Source: Altererythrobacter sp. Root672 (GTDB lineage Bacteria; Pseudomonadota; Alphaproteobacteria; Sphingomonadales; Sphingomonadaceae). From it: a DNA stretch of 64,000 bases. The notes beneath the pieces are model-generated. The model searched no databases. It saw only the letters and a list, made by a program, of their open reading frames with translations, and was not told the origin of the DNA. Numbering within the stretch: the stretch's first letter is position 1; every line of letters starts with the position of its first letter. Location of the stretch: positions 1,860,001 through 1,924,000 of the forward strand of contig NZ_LMHH01000001.1 in assembly GCF_001427865.1 (NCBI RefSeq), given 5' to 3'. Below, in pieces: positions 17,952 through 27,304 of this stretch. Both the position numbers and the translations under genes were made by a program.

Positions 17952-18103
17952 GGCAGGCACCTCGTCGTCGACTTGGAGGGGCATCGCGCAATGGCACGCA
18001 AAAGGAAAGAGGGCGCGCCATCCGCCCGCGGCGGGCTTGGCGTCTGGTGTCGAACAGCATATCCGCTATGGCCGCGCCACCAAACCGATTGGGAGAACTT
18101 CAA

Positions 18104-18622
18104 ATGCCGTTTTCGCTTCACTCCGCCCTCGTTCCCAGCTGGCTCCAGATCCTTGGCGCAGGGCGCGGATGGCTCGACAAGGCAGCGGATTGCGGTCTCG
18201 ACGAATCCTCCGTGGTCGACGCGCGCCTGGTCGAGGACATGTTCCCGTTCAGCTATCAGGTGAAGTCGATGGCCGTGCACAGCCAGGGCGCCATCGAAGC
18301 CGTTCGCCAGGGCGTATTCACACCCAACTTCGCCGAAGCCCTGCCCGGCTCGCTGAGCGAACTGCGCGAGCGCCTCGACGGCGCCATCGCTCTGCTCGAA
18401 AGCGTGGGCGAGGACGAGCTCGACAGCTTCGTCGGCAAGCCGATGCGGTTCGAGATCGGCGAGAAGCGCCTCGACTTCACCGCCGAAGACTTCCTGCTCA
18501 GCTTCAGCCAGCCGAACTTCTACTTCCACGCCAGCACCGCCTACGGCATCCTGCGGGCGAAGGGCGTGAAGGTCGGCAAGCTCGACTACCTCGGCAAGCT
18601 GCGCCTGGCCCAGCCGGCCTGA
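18104..18622 (+). CDS. DUF1993 family protein
   Basis: 172 residues from ATG 18104, after GGGAGAACTTCAA. The protein is an all-helical, DinB-like four-helix fold with the DUF1993 pattern: W-L-x-K-A-A near the start, M-F-P-F-x-Y-Q, then the C-terminal F-Y-F-H-x-S-T-A-Y-G-I-L-R. Function is unknown. The long in-frame extension upstream overlaps the GlcG-like gene antisense and is rejected. It is convergent with the methyltransferase gene. Confidence 0.85.
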   Translation: MPFSLHSALVPSWLQILGAGRGWLDKAADCGLDESSVVDARLVEDMFPFSYQVKSMAVHSQGAIEAVRQGVFTPNFAEALPGSLSELRERLDGAIALLESVGEDELDSFVGKPMRFEIGEKRLDFTAEDFLLSFSQPNFYFHASTAYGILRAKGVKVGKLDYLGKLRLAQPA

Positions 18623-18629
18623 GCGCGGC

Positions 18630-19691
18630 CTAGCCCGTAACCTCCAGCACCATATTGGTCGGGGTCTCGGCGGCGCGGCGGACATTGGCGAAGCCGGCCT
18701 GCTTGCAGACCTCGGCCAATCGCTTCTCGCCCGCTTGCGCCCCGAGACCGAGGGCGACGTCCTGCGAGAGCGAGTTGGGCGTGCAGACCGTGGTAGAGAA
18801 CGCGTAGAAGATCTGCCCGAGCGGATTGAGGTTCTCGGCCATGCTGTCGCCTGCCATCGGCTCGACCAGCATGAACGTGCCACCTGGTGCCAGCGTCTCC
18901 CGGATGTGCTTCGCCGCACCTACGGGATCGCCCATGTCGTGCAGGGCGTCGAAGATGCAGGCGAGGTCGAAGCCCCCACCCGCGAAGTCCTGCGCGGAGG
19001 CGACCTGGAACTCGACGTTGGTGACTCCCGCCTCGGCAGCCTTCTTCTTGGCCTCCTCGATCGAGGGGGCGTGGTAGTCGATGCCGTGGATGGTGGAGTT
19101 CGGAAACGCCTGCGCGAGCAGCACGGTCGACGAGCCATGGCCGCATCCGATGTCGGCGATCTTGGCGCCGGCCTTGAGCTTCGCCTCGACCCCGCCGAGC
19201 GCGGGGATCCAGGTCTCGATCAGGTTGGCCTGATAGCCCGGGCGGAAGAAGCGGTCGGTGCCGCAGAACAGGCACTGGGTGTGATCGCCCCAGGGGCGGC
19301 CCTTGCCTGACTTGAAGGTGTCGACCGCCTTCTCATGGCTTTCGTACTGCGAGACGATCGCCTGGATGAAGCCTTGCATGCATGCCGGCTGGCCCTCGCG
19401 GGTGAAGATCAGCGCTTGTTCCGGATCGAGCGAGAACGTGCCGTCCTCCGGGTGATGATTGACGTATCCGGCGCCCGAGACCGAGCCGAGCCATTCGTTG
19501 AGGTACTTGGGATTGAGCCCGGTCTTCTCGGCCAGTTGCGCCACCGTCAACCGTCCCGCGCCGTCGAGCGCGTCGAACACGCCCGCGTGGTCACCGAGAT
19601 AGGCCATGTAGAGGCTCATGGCGCCGGCCACGTCACCGATCACTTTGCCGATCAGGTCGTTGAGGCGCGCTTCGTTGATCGCTTCGGTCAT
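18630..19691 (-). CDS. Class I SAM-dependent methyltransferase with N-terminal winged helix
   Basis: 353 residues. The first 90 residues look like a winged-helix dimerisation domain (L-T-V-A-Q-L-A-E-K-T-G-L) as in Rv2258c-like methyltransferases. The Rossmann part begins at about 175 with I-A-D-I-G-C-G-H-G-S-S-T, followed by I-D near 200 and the D-A-L-H-D-M motif near 245. It probably methylates a small molecule. It is a single minus-strand gene; the substrate is not identifiable. Confidence 0.85.
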   Translation of the reverse strand: MTEAINEARLNDLIGKVIGDVAGAMSLYMAYLGDHAGVFDALDGAGRLTVAQLAEKTGLNPKYLNEWLGSVSGAGYVNHHPEDGTFSLDPEQALIFTREGQPACMQGFIQAIVSQYESHEKAVDTFKSGKGRPWGDHTQCLFCGTDRFFRPGYQANLIETWIPALGGVEAKLKAGAKIADIGCGHGSSTVLLAQAFPNSTIHGIDYHAPSIEEAKKKAAEAGVTNVEFQVASAQDFAGGGFDLACIFDALHDMGDPVGAAKHIRETLAPGGTFMLVEPMAGDSMAENLNPLGQIFYAFSTTVCTPNSLSQDVALGLGAQAGEKRLAEVCKQAGFANVRRAAETPTNMVLEVTG

Positions 19692-19765
19692 GGGTCATCC
19701 TCCTGCCAACAGGTGAGAGGCGACCCGACTCGTTGTTCTCCGATTACGAGGCCTAGTTACACCGC

Positions 19766-20434
19766 TCAGGCCCGCCGTGCGAACCAGATCGTGTGACGCG
19801 GGCCCTTGCCATTCGGGCGGGCCCGGATCTCGACTTCCTCGACCGTGAAGCGCGCCGCGCTGAGGCGGCGGGTGAAGGCAGGATCACGAGCGGTAGACCA
19901 GATAGCCAGCACGCCACCGGGCCGTAGTGCCTCCCAAGCCGTGTGAAGGCCTGATCGCGAATAGATGCGGTCGTTCTCGGACCGGACGAGCCCATCTGGG
20001 CCGTTATCGACGTCGAGCAGGATTGCATCATAGCGGCCCCTCCCCGCGGCGATGGCGTCCGCTACGTCCTGCATCGCCAGCGTGACGCGAGGATCATCGA
20101 GGCATCCGGACGCGACCTCAGCCATGGGACCGCGAGCCCACTCGATGATCTCAGGCACAAGCTCTGCAACGGTTACACGCGCGCGCTTCGGCACCAGTGC
20201 GAGCGCCGCGCGCAGGGTGAAGCCCATGCCATAACCACCGATCAGCAGGTGCGGCGCTGGAGCCTCTAAGCGAGCAAGAGTCATCTCCGCCAACGCCTCT
20301 TCCGAATGGCGCATGCGAGTGCTCATCAGTTCGTTGTGGCCGAGCACGATCATGAAATCGCGCCCATGGGCGAACAGGCGGAGCTCCTCTCCGCCGGGCA
20401 CTCGGGCCGTTCCGAGCAGTTCGCGTGTAATCAT
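19766..20434 (-). CDS. Spermidine-synthase-like protein
   Basis: 222 residues from the ATG at 20434 (another ATG five codons upstream). The fold is that of the polyamine synthase/methyltransferase superfamily, with L-L-I-G-G-Y-G-M-G-F-T in place of the usual G-G-G-x-G, V-A-E-L-V-P-E and the D-A-I-L-L-D-V-D-N-G-P motif. It lacks the N-terminal beta domain of true spermidine synthases, so it may act on another substrate. It lies between the methyltransferase gene and the pnp terminator. Confidence 0.75.
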   Translation of the reverse strand: MITRELLGTARVPGGEELRLFAHGRDFMIVLGHNELMSTRMRHSEEALAEMTLARLEAPAPHLLIGGYGMGFTLRAALALVPKRARVTVAELVPEIIEWARGPMAEVASGCLDDPRVTLAMQDVADAIAAGRGRYDAILLDVDNGPDGLVRSENDRIYSRSGLHTAWEALRPGGVLAIWSTARDPAFTRRLSAARFTVEEVEIRARPNGKGPRHTIWFARRA

Positions 20435-20456
20435 CGGACCTCGCAGCAAATCATTG

Positions 20457-20495
20457 AAAAAAGGGGCCGCGAAGTTTCCCTCGCGGCCCCCTCTT
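20457..20495 (-). terminator. Rho-independent terminator after pnp
   Basis: 10-bp perfect GC stem (20463-20472 with 20481-20490), loop of 8, then T-rich sequence on the minus strand. It is correctly placed 20-60 bases past the pnp stop and ends the rimP-to-pnp region. Confidence 0.88.
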
Positions 20496-20514
20496 TACCT
20501 TATTTGGTCAAACC

Positions 20515-22833
20515 TCAATCGTCCTTGAGGAATGCCGGAAGGTGGTTCGGATCGCCGCCTTCGTTGCGGTCGGAGCGCGGGCCACGGTCGTCGCGGTCAC
20601 GGCGCGGGCCGCGATCGCGATCACCGCCCCGGCCACCGCCGCCACCGTCACGACGCGGGCGGCGATCGCCACCACGGTCGCCACGATCACCACGGTCGCC
20701 GCGCGGTTCACGCGGTTCGCGCGGCGGACGGGTGTCCTCCAGCTCTTCACCGGTTTCCTGATCGACCACACGCATCGACAGACGGACCTTGCCGCGCTGG
20801 TCGATTTCGAGGACCTTGACCTTCACGGCCTGGCCTTCGGTGACGACATCGGTCGGCTTCTCAACCCGCTCGTTCTTCATTTCGGACACGTGGACGAGAC
20901 CGTCCTTGCCACCCATGAAGTTCACGAACGCACCGAAGTCGACGATGTTGACGACCTTGCCGTCGTAGACCTTGCCGACTTCGGCCTCTTCCACGATCCC
21001 GGCGATCCACTTGCGGGCCGCTTCGATCTGGCTGAGGTCGGAAGAGCTGATCTTGATCACGCCCTCGTCGTCGATGTCGACCTTGGCGCCGGTCTCGGCC
21101 ACGATCTCGCGGATCACCTTGCCGCCGGTGCCGATGACGTCGCGGATCTTCGACTTGTCGATCTGCATCGTCTCGATCCGCGGCGCGTGGGCCGACAGTT
21201 CGGTACGGGCAGAACCGAGAGCCTTGGTCATCTCGCCCAGGATGTGCGCACGACCGGCCTTCGCCTGCTCGAGCGCCTGAGCCATGATCTCCTTGGTGAT
21301 CCCGGCGATCTTGATGTCCATCTGCAGGCTGGTGATTCCCGCTTCGGTGCCGGCTACCTTGAAGTCCATGTCGCCGAGGTGATCCTCGTCGCCCAGGATG
21401 TCGCTAAGGACGGCGAAGTCCTTGCCTTCGAGGATCAGGCCCATCGCGATACCCGAAACCGGGCGAGCGATCGGCACGCCGGCATCCATCATCGCCAAAC
21501 AGCCACCGCAAACGGTCGCCATCGAGCTCGAGCCGTTGGACTCGGTGATGTCGGACAGAATGCGGATCGTGTACGGGAAGTCTTCCTTCGACGGCAGCAT
21601 CGGGCGCAGGGCGCGCCAAGCGAGCTTGCCGTGTCCGACTTCACGACGACCCGGAGCGCCGAAGCGGCCCACTTCACCGACCGAGTAGGGCGGGAAGTTG
21701 TAGTGAAGCATGAAGCTTTCGTACGACAGGCCGTTGAGGCCGTCGATCATCTGCTCGGAGTCCTTGGTGCCGAGCGTGGTGGTGCAGATCGCCTGCGTTT
21801 CACCGCGGGTGAACAGCGCCGAACCGTGCGTACGCGGCAGGAAGCCGACGGTCGCTTCGATCGGGCGAACCTGATCGAGCTTGCGGCCGTCGATGCGCGA
21901 GCCGTCCTTGAGGATTGCGGTACGGACGATGTCCGCCTCTACCTTCTTGGTCAGCTTGTTGGCGGTCATGCTCGTCTGGCCGTCGGCCTCGGCATAAGCA
22001 GCCTTCACCTTGGCGCGCGCTTCGTTGAGCGCGTTCGAGCGGGCCGACTTGTCGGTCAGCTTGTAGGCGGCGGCGATATCGGTACCGACCAGCTTCTTGA
22101 TCTCGGCCTTCATTGCCGAGTTGTCGCTGACCTCGAGATCCCACGGATCCTTGGCAGCCTGTTCGGCCAGCTTGATGATCGCGCCGATGACCTTGCGGCT
22201 TTCCTCGTGCGCGAACATCACTGCGCCGAGCATTTCTTCCTCGGTCAGTTCCTTGGCTTCGGATTCGACCATCATCACCGCGTCCTGGGTCGCGGCGACA
22301 ACGAGGTCGAGGCGGCCTTCGGCGACTTCGGCCATCGACGGGTTGAGCTGATACTCGCCGTCCTTGAAGCCGACGCGTGCGCCGCCGATCGGGCCCATGA
22401 ACGGAACGCCCGAAATCGTCAGAGCGGCCGAAGCGGCGATCATCGCCACGATGTCGGCCTCGGTCTCGCCGTCATACGACAGGACCTGGGCGATGACGTT
22501 GATCTCGTTGTAGAACCCTTCGGGGAACAGCGGGCGGATCGGACGGTCGATCAGGCGGCTGGTCAGCGTTTCCTTTTCGGTCGCCCCACGCTCGCGCTTG
22601 AAGAAGCCACCCGGGATACGGCCGGCGGCAGAGAACTTTTCCTGGTAGTGGACGGTCAGCGGGAAGAAGTCCTGCCCTTCCTTGACCGACTTCGCGGCGG
22701 TGACAGCGCACAGCACCACGGTTTCGCCGTAAGTGGCGAGGACCGCCCCGTCAGCCTGACGGGCAATGCGGCCGGTTTCCAGAGTGAGGGTCTTGCCGCC
22801 CCACTCCAGCGATACGGTTTTCGTGTCGAACAT
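20515..22833 (-). CDS. pnp: Polyribonucleotide nucleotidyltransferase (PNPase)
   Basis: 772 residues. PNPase degrades RNA 3' to 5' by phosphorolysis as a trimer in the degradosome. Two RNase PH domains (about 5-230 and 300-550) flank the helical linker. A KH domain (about 555-615, with I-G-T-G-G-K-V-I-R) and an S1 domain (about 620-690, [11 protein letters not shown]) follow. The last 75 residues are an Arg/Asp/Gly-rich, presumably disordered tail, longer than in enterobacterial PNPase. It follows rpsO by 174 bases, the standard order. Confidence 0.98.
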   Translation of the reverse strand: MFDTKTVSLEWGGKTLTLETGRIARQADGAVLATYGETVVLCAVTAAKSVKEGQDFFPLTVHYQEKFSAAGRIPGGFFKRERGATEKETLTSRLIDRPIRPLFPEGFYNEINVIAQVLSYDGETEADIVAMIAASAALTISGVPFMGPIGGARVGFKDGEYQLNPSMAEVAEGRLDLVVAATQDAVMMVESEAKELTEEEMLGAVMFAHEESRKVIGAIIKLAEQAAKDPWDLEVSDNSAMKAEIKKLVGTDIAAAYKLTDKSARSNALNEARAKVKAAYAEADGQTSMTANKLTKKVEADIVRTAILKDGSRIDGRKLDQVRPIEATVGFLPRTHGSALFTRGETQAICTTTLGTKDSEQMIDGLNGLSYESFMLHYNFPPYSVGEVGRFGAPGRREVGHGKLAWRALRPMLPSKEDFPYTIRILSDITESNGSSSMATVCGGCLAMMDAGVPIARPVSGIAMGLILEGKDFAVLSDILGDEDHLGDMDFKVAGTEAGITSLQMDIKIAGITKEIMAQALEQAKAGRAHILGEMTKALGSARTELSAHAPRIETMQIDKSKIRDVIGTGGKVIREIVAETGAKVDIDDEGVIKISSSDLSQIEAARKWIAGIVEEAEVGKVYDGKVVNIVDFGAFVNFMGGKDGLVHVSEMKNERVEKPTDVVTEGQAVKVKVLEIDQRGKVRLSMRVVDQETGEELEDTRPPREPREPRGDRGDRGDRGGDRRPRRDGGGGGRGGDRDRGPRRDRDDRGPRSDRNEGGDPNHLPAFLKDD

Positions 22834-22967
22834 GTGTTTTCCTTACGAGTTCCGCGGGCCAGATTGCGCCGCGGGGCCTCAAATGCCGGGTGTTCCGTCC
22901 CGGTCCGGTGCGGGGCCTTTTCCTGCCCCAAGGCTTCCTCGCCGAATTGCGAGGCCTGCCCCAAATG

Positions 22968-22996
22968 CGAAAAGCGGCCCACTGAGGGGCCGCTTC
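22968..22996 (-). terminator. Terminator/attenuator between rpsO and pnp
   Basis: 9-bp GC stem (22972-22980 with 22987-22995) with a 6-base loop and TTTT on the minus strand just after rpsO. It would end the rpsO message or let part of it read into pnp, and the hairpin could also serve as an RNase III-type entry site. Confidence 0.75.
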
Positions 22997-23007
22997 CCAT
23001 CAAATTC

Positions 23008-23277
23008 TTACTTACGCAGACCCAGCTTTTGGATCAGACCGTTGTAGCGCTCGACATCTTTCTTCTTGAGATAGGCGAGCAGGCTACGGCGCTTATTGAC
23101 CATCATCAGAAGGCCGCGGCGCGAATGGTTGTCCTTGTGGTGATCCTTGAAGTGCTCGGTCAGGTTGCGGATGCGCTCGGTGAGGATCGCGACCTGGACT
23201 TCGGGAGAACCGGTATCGCCCTTGGACTGGGCGTTGCTGGTGATGATTTCCTGCTTCTTTTCGGCGGTAACCGACAT
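23008..23277 (-). CDS. rpsO: 30S ribosomal protein S15
   Basis: 89 residues, the usual length. S15 binds the central domain of 16S rRNA early in assembly. Family landmarks are D-T-G-S-P-E-V-Q near 20, H-x-x-D-H-H-S/N near 45 and [18 protein letters not shown]. It follows truB by 5 bases. Confidence 0.98.
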   Translation of the reverse strand: MSVTAEKKQEIITSNAQSKGDTGSPEVQVAILTERIRNLTEHFKDHHKDNHSRRGLLMMVNKRRSLLAYLKKKDVERYNGLIQKLGLRK

Positions 23278-23282
23278 TCATT

Positions 23283-24269
23283 TTACTCCGCGGTATCCGT
23301 TAGGTTAAACCCCCGGACGACTTTCGCCGTACCGCCCGAAAGCTCCATCAGCGCCACCGGAACATTGCCGGATATAGCGAGGACGAGCCCATCGGGATGG
23401 GGCATTCCAGAAAGGACCCGGCCCTGACGGGCCGCCTGCGCGCTCTCTGGATCGAGGGTAAGGGCCGGGATACCGTCCAGCCCCGCCTCCAGCGGCAGGA
23501 GGTGGTCTTCAAGGCGCGCGCCGTTGCCGATTTCCTCCAGAATGTCCAGCGAAATCGCCTGACTTTCGGTGAAAGGCCCAGCCTTAGTGCGCCGGAGGTA
23601 AGTCACATGACCGATCGTGCCGAGCGCATAGGCGATGTCGCGCGCCAGGGAGCGGATATAGGTACCCTTGCTGACGTTTGCCACCAGGGTGACGCTATCG
23701 GCGAGAACGAGCGGAGCTGTGGGGTCGAGAAGATCCGGGCGGGCGGCTGTTTCCGCGAAGGTAGACCACAGTTCCTCGCCGGTGTCGGGAGGGATCAGTT
23801 CGTGGATCGTTACCTTGCGGCTCTTGAGCTCGACTTCCTCGCCGGCCCGCGCAAGATCGTAGGCCCGCCGACCGTCGACCTTGATCGCGGAATAAGCCGG
23901 TGGGACTTGCTCAATCTCACCAGTGAAGTGCTCGCAGACCGCGGCCACGGCAGCCAGGGGCGGCCGATGGTCGCTGCTCGCAATCACTTCGCCTTCGAGG
24001 TCGAGCGTGTCGGTTTCCTCGCCAAAGCGGATGGTGAAGGCATATGTCTTGCTGGCATCGAGCATTCGGCCGGCGAGCTTGGTCGCCTCGCCCAGCGCGA
24101 TCGGCAAGACGCCTTCCGCCAGCGGATCGAGCGTGCCGCCGTGACCGATCTTGACCTTGCCGTAACCCGCCTTGCGCAACACGCGCTTGACCGCCGCCAC
24201 GGCCTGGGTTGAGCCCAGCCCGCGCGGCTTGTCGAGGATCAGCCAGCCGTGAGGTTGAGGTAAGGTCAT
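23283..24269 (-). CDS. truB: tRNA pseudouridine(55) synthase
   Basis: 328 residues from ATG 24269, which overlaps the DUF2239 stop by 4 bases. TruB makes pseudouridine 55 in the T loop of tRNAs. The catalytic motif G-G-T-L-D-P-L-A-E-G-V-L carries the nucleophilic Asp at about 46. The Y-x-F-x-I-R-F and G-T-Y-I-R-S-L-A-R-D motifs are present. An open frame extends 16 codons upstream into the neighbouring gene and is not used. Confidence 0.97.
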   Translation of the reverse strand: MTLPQPHGWLILDKPRGLGSTQAVAAVKRVLRKAGYGKVKIGHGGTLDPLAEGVLPIALGEATKLAGRMLDASKTYAFTIRFGEETDTLDLEGEVIASSDHRPPLAAVAAVCEHFTGEIEQVPPAYSAIKVDGRRAYDLARAGEEVELKSRKVTIHELIPPDTGEELWSTFAETAARPDLLDPTAPLVLADSVTLVANVSKGTYIRSLARDIAYALGTIGHVTYLRRTKAGPFTESQAISLDILEEIGNGARLEDHLLPLEAGLDGIPALTLDPESAQAARQGRVLSGMPHPDGLVLAISGNVPVALMELSGGTAKVVRGFNLTDTAE

Positions 24270-24763
24270 TCGGGAAACGCTAGCCTCCGGCCATGATCGC
24301 GGATTGCGGGTGGCCAATCGTAGGTGAAGTGATCGTAGCCGACCTGGTTCCCGGCATAGAGCTCGCGCACGGCATCCTCGAACGTGGGTAGATCGCCGGC
24401 TATCGCGCTAAGGAAGCGGTAGGCCGCGTCATAACCTTGCTCAGGCCCCTTCGCGCGCTTGCTGGCCTCCTCCACCAGGCGCCGAAGCGCCGCCGAGGCG
24501 CCGCCGCGCTGGGCGTTGAGCCAGTCCCAGTGCCGGGGAAGCAAAGTTACCTCTCGGGCTTTCACCCCAAGCGAGGGGCGCCCGCGAGTGCGCGCTGGTT
24601 CTTCTTCCCGCAAATCCAGGTCGATCTGTCGGCCGGTGTCGTCATCGAACACCAGCAGGTCCGAGGCCCGTTCAAGCGGTTCAAGCGCGCGCATTTGCGG
24701 CACGACCTCTTGCGCTGTTCCGCGAGCCAAGAGCTCGCCTTTGTGAAAAACCGTCACGCTCAT
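24266..24763 (-). CDS. DUF2239 family protein
   Basis: 165 residues from the ATG at 24763, which has the strong site AAGGAGGCTCTA; a longer frame upstream is disregarded. The family pattern is visible: F-x-x-G-x-L-L-A-R-G-T near the start, then L-L-P-R-H-W-D-W-L and the C-terminal F-x-Y-D-W-P-P-A-I-R-D-H. Function is unknown. It is inserted between rbfA and truB and is translationally coupled to truB. Confidence 0.85.
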   Translation of the reverse strand: MSVTVFHKGELLARGTAQEVVPQMRALEPLERASDLLVFDDDTGRQIDLDLREEEPARTRGRPSLGVKAREVTLLPRHWDWLNAQRGGASAALRRLVEEASKRAKGPEQGYDAAYRFLSAIAGDLPTFEDAVRELYAGNQVGYDHFTYDWPPAIRDHGRRLAFPE

Positions 24764-24826
24764 TAGAGCCTCCTTATGACGGCCAATATACACCCGGATT
24801 AAATTAATCAATATGCCCGGATAAAA

Positions 24827-25513
24827 TTATCCGCCCGCGACCCAGTAAGCCAACGTGAGGAACTGCCGCTGCGCCCATTCGAACGGGGGAACGACAACCC
24901 TCTCAACGATCCCGAGGCCAGGGAAGAAGTAGGGAATGACCAGCAGGACCAGGAACAGCAGCATGAACCCGAAGGGCCGTAGCTTGTCGTAAACGACCGC
25001 CGCCTTTTCGGGCAGCAGCCCCTCGACGATGTGCGACCCGTCGAACGGCGGTATCGGCAGGAGGTTGAAAAGCGCCAGGAAGATATTGATCCCGATGAAG
25101 TAGGACAGCGTGAGAAGGCCGTAACGGAGCAGCCCCTCCGGTTCCACGGTCAAGCCGCGGGCCAGCAAGCCCAGCAGGAGAGCCCCTATGGCAGCGAGGA
25201 TCAAGTTGCTCGCCGGACCGGCCGCCGCCACGGCCATCATCCCGTATCGCGGGTTCTTCAGACGCCACTTGTTCACCGGCACGGGCTTGGCCCAGCCAAA
25301 GGCCGGCAAGCCGCTCAAAGTGAGCAGCCCGGGCAGTATCAGGGTCCCGAATGGATCGACGTGGGGGATCGGATTGAGCGTAAGCCGCTTGCGCTCCTTG
25401 GCCGTGGGATCGCCTAGCGCAAGCGCTACCCACCCGTGTGCGACTTCGTGGAATACTATGGCAATGACCAGCGCCGGGATCAGCGCGAGGGCTTGTAGGA
25501 GAGTTTCGTTCAT
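24827..25513 (-). CDS. Site-2 protease family intramembrane metalloprotease (M50)
   Basis: 228 residues, nearly all membrane helices. The zinc motif H22-E-V-A-H26 lies in the first helix, and the third ligand motif N-L-L-P-I-P-P-F-D-G near 150-160. This is the short, PDZ-less branch of M50 peptidases. It cleaves membrane-embedded substrates that are unknown here. It lies between rbfA and DUF2239 within the translation operon. Confidence 0.92.
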   Translation of the reverse strand: MNETLLQALALIPALVIAIVFHEVAHGWVALALGDPTAKERKRLTLNPIPHVDPFGTLILPGLLTLSGLPAFGWAKPVPVNKWRLKNPRYGMMAVAAAGPASNLILAAIGALLLGLLARGLTVEPEGLLRYGLLTLSYFIGINIFLALFNLLPIPPFDGSHIVEGLLPEKAAVVYDKLRPFGFMLLFLVLLVIPYFFPGLGIVERVVVPPFEWAQRQFLTLAYWVAGG

Positions 25514-25558
25514 CGCGCCTGAGATAGGGACAAGGCCTGCCCGGCGATAGGGGCCGGA

Positions 25559-25954
25559 CTATTCCTCCCCAAGATCGCGCGCGACCTTCGGATCATTCAG
25601 CAGCCGCTCGATCCGGTCTGCCTCGTCGAAGCTCTCGTCAGCGAGGAAGCGCAGCTTCGGGGCAAACTTGAGGCCTAGCCGCTGAGCCACTTCGCGCTGG
25701 AGGTAGGCGGTGTTCCGGCGCAGCGCCGCGAGCACTTCTTCCTCCTCGCCGCCCAGCAGCGGCTTCACGTAGACTTTGGCGATCCGCAGGTCCGGCGACA
25801 TGCGCACTTCGGTGACTGACAGCGTGCGCGCAGTCAGCGTATCGTCGTGGACCTGCTGGCGGGAGAGTAGCTCGGAAAGCAGGTGGCGCACGCGCTCGCC
25901 CACTTTGAGCAGGCGTACCGAGCGGTCTTCATTGCCTTGGGTTGGGCGGGGCAT
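25559..25954 (-). CDS. rbfA: Ribosome-binding factor A
   Basis: 131 residues. RbfA helps mature the 30S subunit and 16S rRNA 5' end. The KH-like fold signature is present: [17 protein letters not shown], then [12 protein letters not shown] and [10 protein letters not shown]. It lies 2 bases after the DUF1697 gene. Confidence 0.97.
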   Translation of the reverse strand: MPRPTQGNEDRSVRLLKVGERVRHLLSELLSRQQVHDDTLTARTLSVTEVRMSPDLRIAKVYVKPLLGGEEEEVLAALRRNTAYLQREVAQRLGLKFAPKLRFLADESFDEADRIERLLNDPKVARDLGEE

Positions 25955-25956
25955 GG

Positions 25957-26493
25957 TCAGCTATCCATCTTGTCGAGCATGCGTTGCAACGAGCGCACAT
26001 TGCGGGCGGTTGCACGCGATTTGATTACCTTGGCCTTCTTCATCGCTGGGTCGAGCTTGGACGGCCCCACCCCTTCGCGGAAGTCGACGTAAAACTCCAT
26101 AGTGCCTGCGGCCAGGCGTTCCGGACCGTCATAGCCATTAGCGAAAGCTTCGAACGCTTCCCGGTCGAGCGGTTCGGCCAGGAAGATCGTGTGGACGAAG
26201 TTCGGCTCGCCATCCTCGGTAAAGGGATTGTCGCTGATGGCCGCCTGCAGTTCGTCCTTGCTCCGGACGGCGGCGAAGGTGTCGATATCGAAGCGATCGC
26301 GGATGATGTAGGCGATCTTTTCCGCCAGTCCCGTGGACGGTCGTTCGTCATGCGAGAACAACACGTTACCGCTGGCGACGACAGTCTCGACGTCCTCGAA
26401 GTCCTCGCGCTCAAGCGCCTCGCGCAAGTCAGCCATCAGCAGCCGATTGCCGCCGACGTTGATGGAACCGAGCAAGGCCACGTAGCGCGCCAT
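25957..26493 (-). CDS. DUF1697 family protein
   Basis: 178 residues from ATG 26493; a longer open frame reading through the upstream gene is rejected. The N-terminal [14 protein letters not shown] and V-V-A-S-G-N-V-L-F match DUF1697. Family function is unknown. It lies 4 bases after the GATase gene and 2 bases before rbfA, so it probably shares their transcript. Confidence 0.88.
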   Translation of the reverse strand: MARYVALLGSINVGGNRLLMADLREALEREDFEDVETVVASGNVLFSHDERPSTGLAEKIAYIIRDRFDIDTFAAVRSKDELQAAISDNPFTEDGEPNFVHTIFLAEPLDREAFEAFANGYDGPERLAAGTMEFYVDFREGVGPSKLDPAMKKAKVIKSRATARNVRSLQRMLDKMDS

Positions 26494-26497
26494 CTCC

Positions 26498-27193
26498 CTA
26501 CTCCCACCCCGCGATCCACGAGCGCAAGACGCGCGTGGCTCGGGTCTCCAGCTGTGGGCCGAAACGAGCGGCATCGGCACGGATCGCGCGCGGGTCGCGG
26601 CCGCTGGCGATGAGTTCGGCGCAATGGCCGACCAGCCAGCTTTCAATCTCACGGGCATCGGCCTCGAGGTGGCATTGCAGGCCGAGGACGTTGGGCCCGA
26701 TGGCAAAGGCCTGGTTCGGGCATTGTTCGGTCGATGCCAGCAGGGTGGAGCCTTCAGGGAGATCGAACTGGTCGCCATGCCAGTGCAGTACCGGCCAGTC
26801 TTCGATGTGACCCAGGGGCGATGCCAGGCCCACCTCGGTAAGCTCCAGCGGCGAGAAACCGATCTCCTTGTCCGCCATCGGTGCGACCTTTGCGCCAAGA
26901 GCGCGAGCGATAAGCTGCGCGCCCAGGCAAATGCCGAGCAACGGCCGAGCGACGGCCAACCGCCGTTCGATCAGCCGCACCTCTGAGGTCAGGAAAGGAT
27001 AAAGCTCGTCATCATAGGCTCCGATCGGAGCGCCGAGGATGACGAGCAAGTCCGGTTCGACCGCATCGATCGAGTCCAGATCATCGACGGTGGGGTCGCA
27101 GTAGAGGACCTCGAAACCGAAGTCCGCAAGCGCCGCGTCCCACACGCCGAGGTGTTCAAATCCTAGATGACGAACGGCGAGGACAGTCTTCAT
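26498..27193 (-). CDS. Class I glutamine amidotransferase-like protein
   Basis: 231 residues. The catalytic triad pattern is present: nucleophile Cys in G-I-C-L-G-A-Q near 88, His in L-Q-C-H-L-E-A-D near 173, and Glu two residues on. Stand-alone proteins of this type are often annotated as GMP-synthase-like or glutamine amidotransferases and hydrolyse gamma-glutamyl bonds. It lies between infB and rbfA, an unusual place. Confidence 0.87.
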   Translation of the reverse strand: MKTVLAVRHLGFEHLGVWDAALADFGFEVLYCDPTVDDLDSIDAVEPDLLVILGAPIGAYDDELYPFLTSEVRLIERRLAVARPLLGICLGAQLIARALGAKVAPMADKEIGFSPLELTEVGLASPLGHIEDWPVLHWHGDQFDLPEGSTLLASTEQCPNQAFAIGPNVLGLQCHLEADAREIESWLVGHCAELIASGRDPRAIRADAARFGPQLETRATRVLRSWIAGWE

Positions 27194-27197
27194 TTCT

Positions 27198-27297
27198 CCC
27201 CTCCCGCTTGCGGGAGGGGCCGGTGGTGGGCCTATTACCGGCTCACCCCCAAGCTCTCCCTTGGCTTTCCCCTATCCCCTCCCGCGAGCGGAAGGGG
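27198..27297. repeat. Pair of CCCCTCCCGC palindromes
   Basis: One 10-bp hairpin lies at 27198-27219 (CCCCTCCCGC with GCGGGAGGGG). A second, with one mismatch, lies at 27276-27297. They flank about 55 bases in the gap after infB. The sequence resembles short palindromic repeats scattered in sphingomonad genomes; it may act as a terminator or mRNA end here. Confidence 0.7.
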
Positions 27298-27304
27298 AAC
27301 AGGA

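Noticed and set aside
17663-18103. N-terminal extension of the DUF1993 gene
   Set aside because: Frame runs antisense through the GlcG-like gene; family alignment starts at the ATG at 18104 with a good ribosome site.
20542-23427. 961-codon plus-strand open frame
   Set aside because: Lies antisense to pnp and rpsO, both unmistakable; long antisense frames are common in GC-rich genes and the product has no family features.
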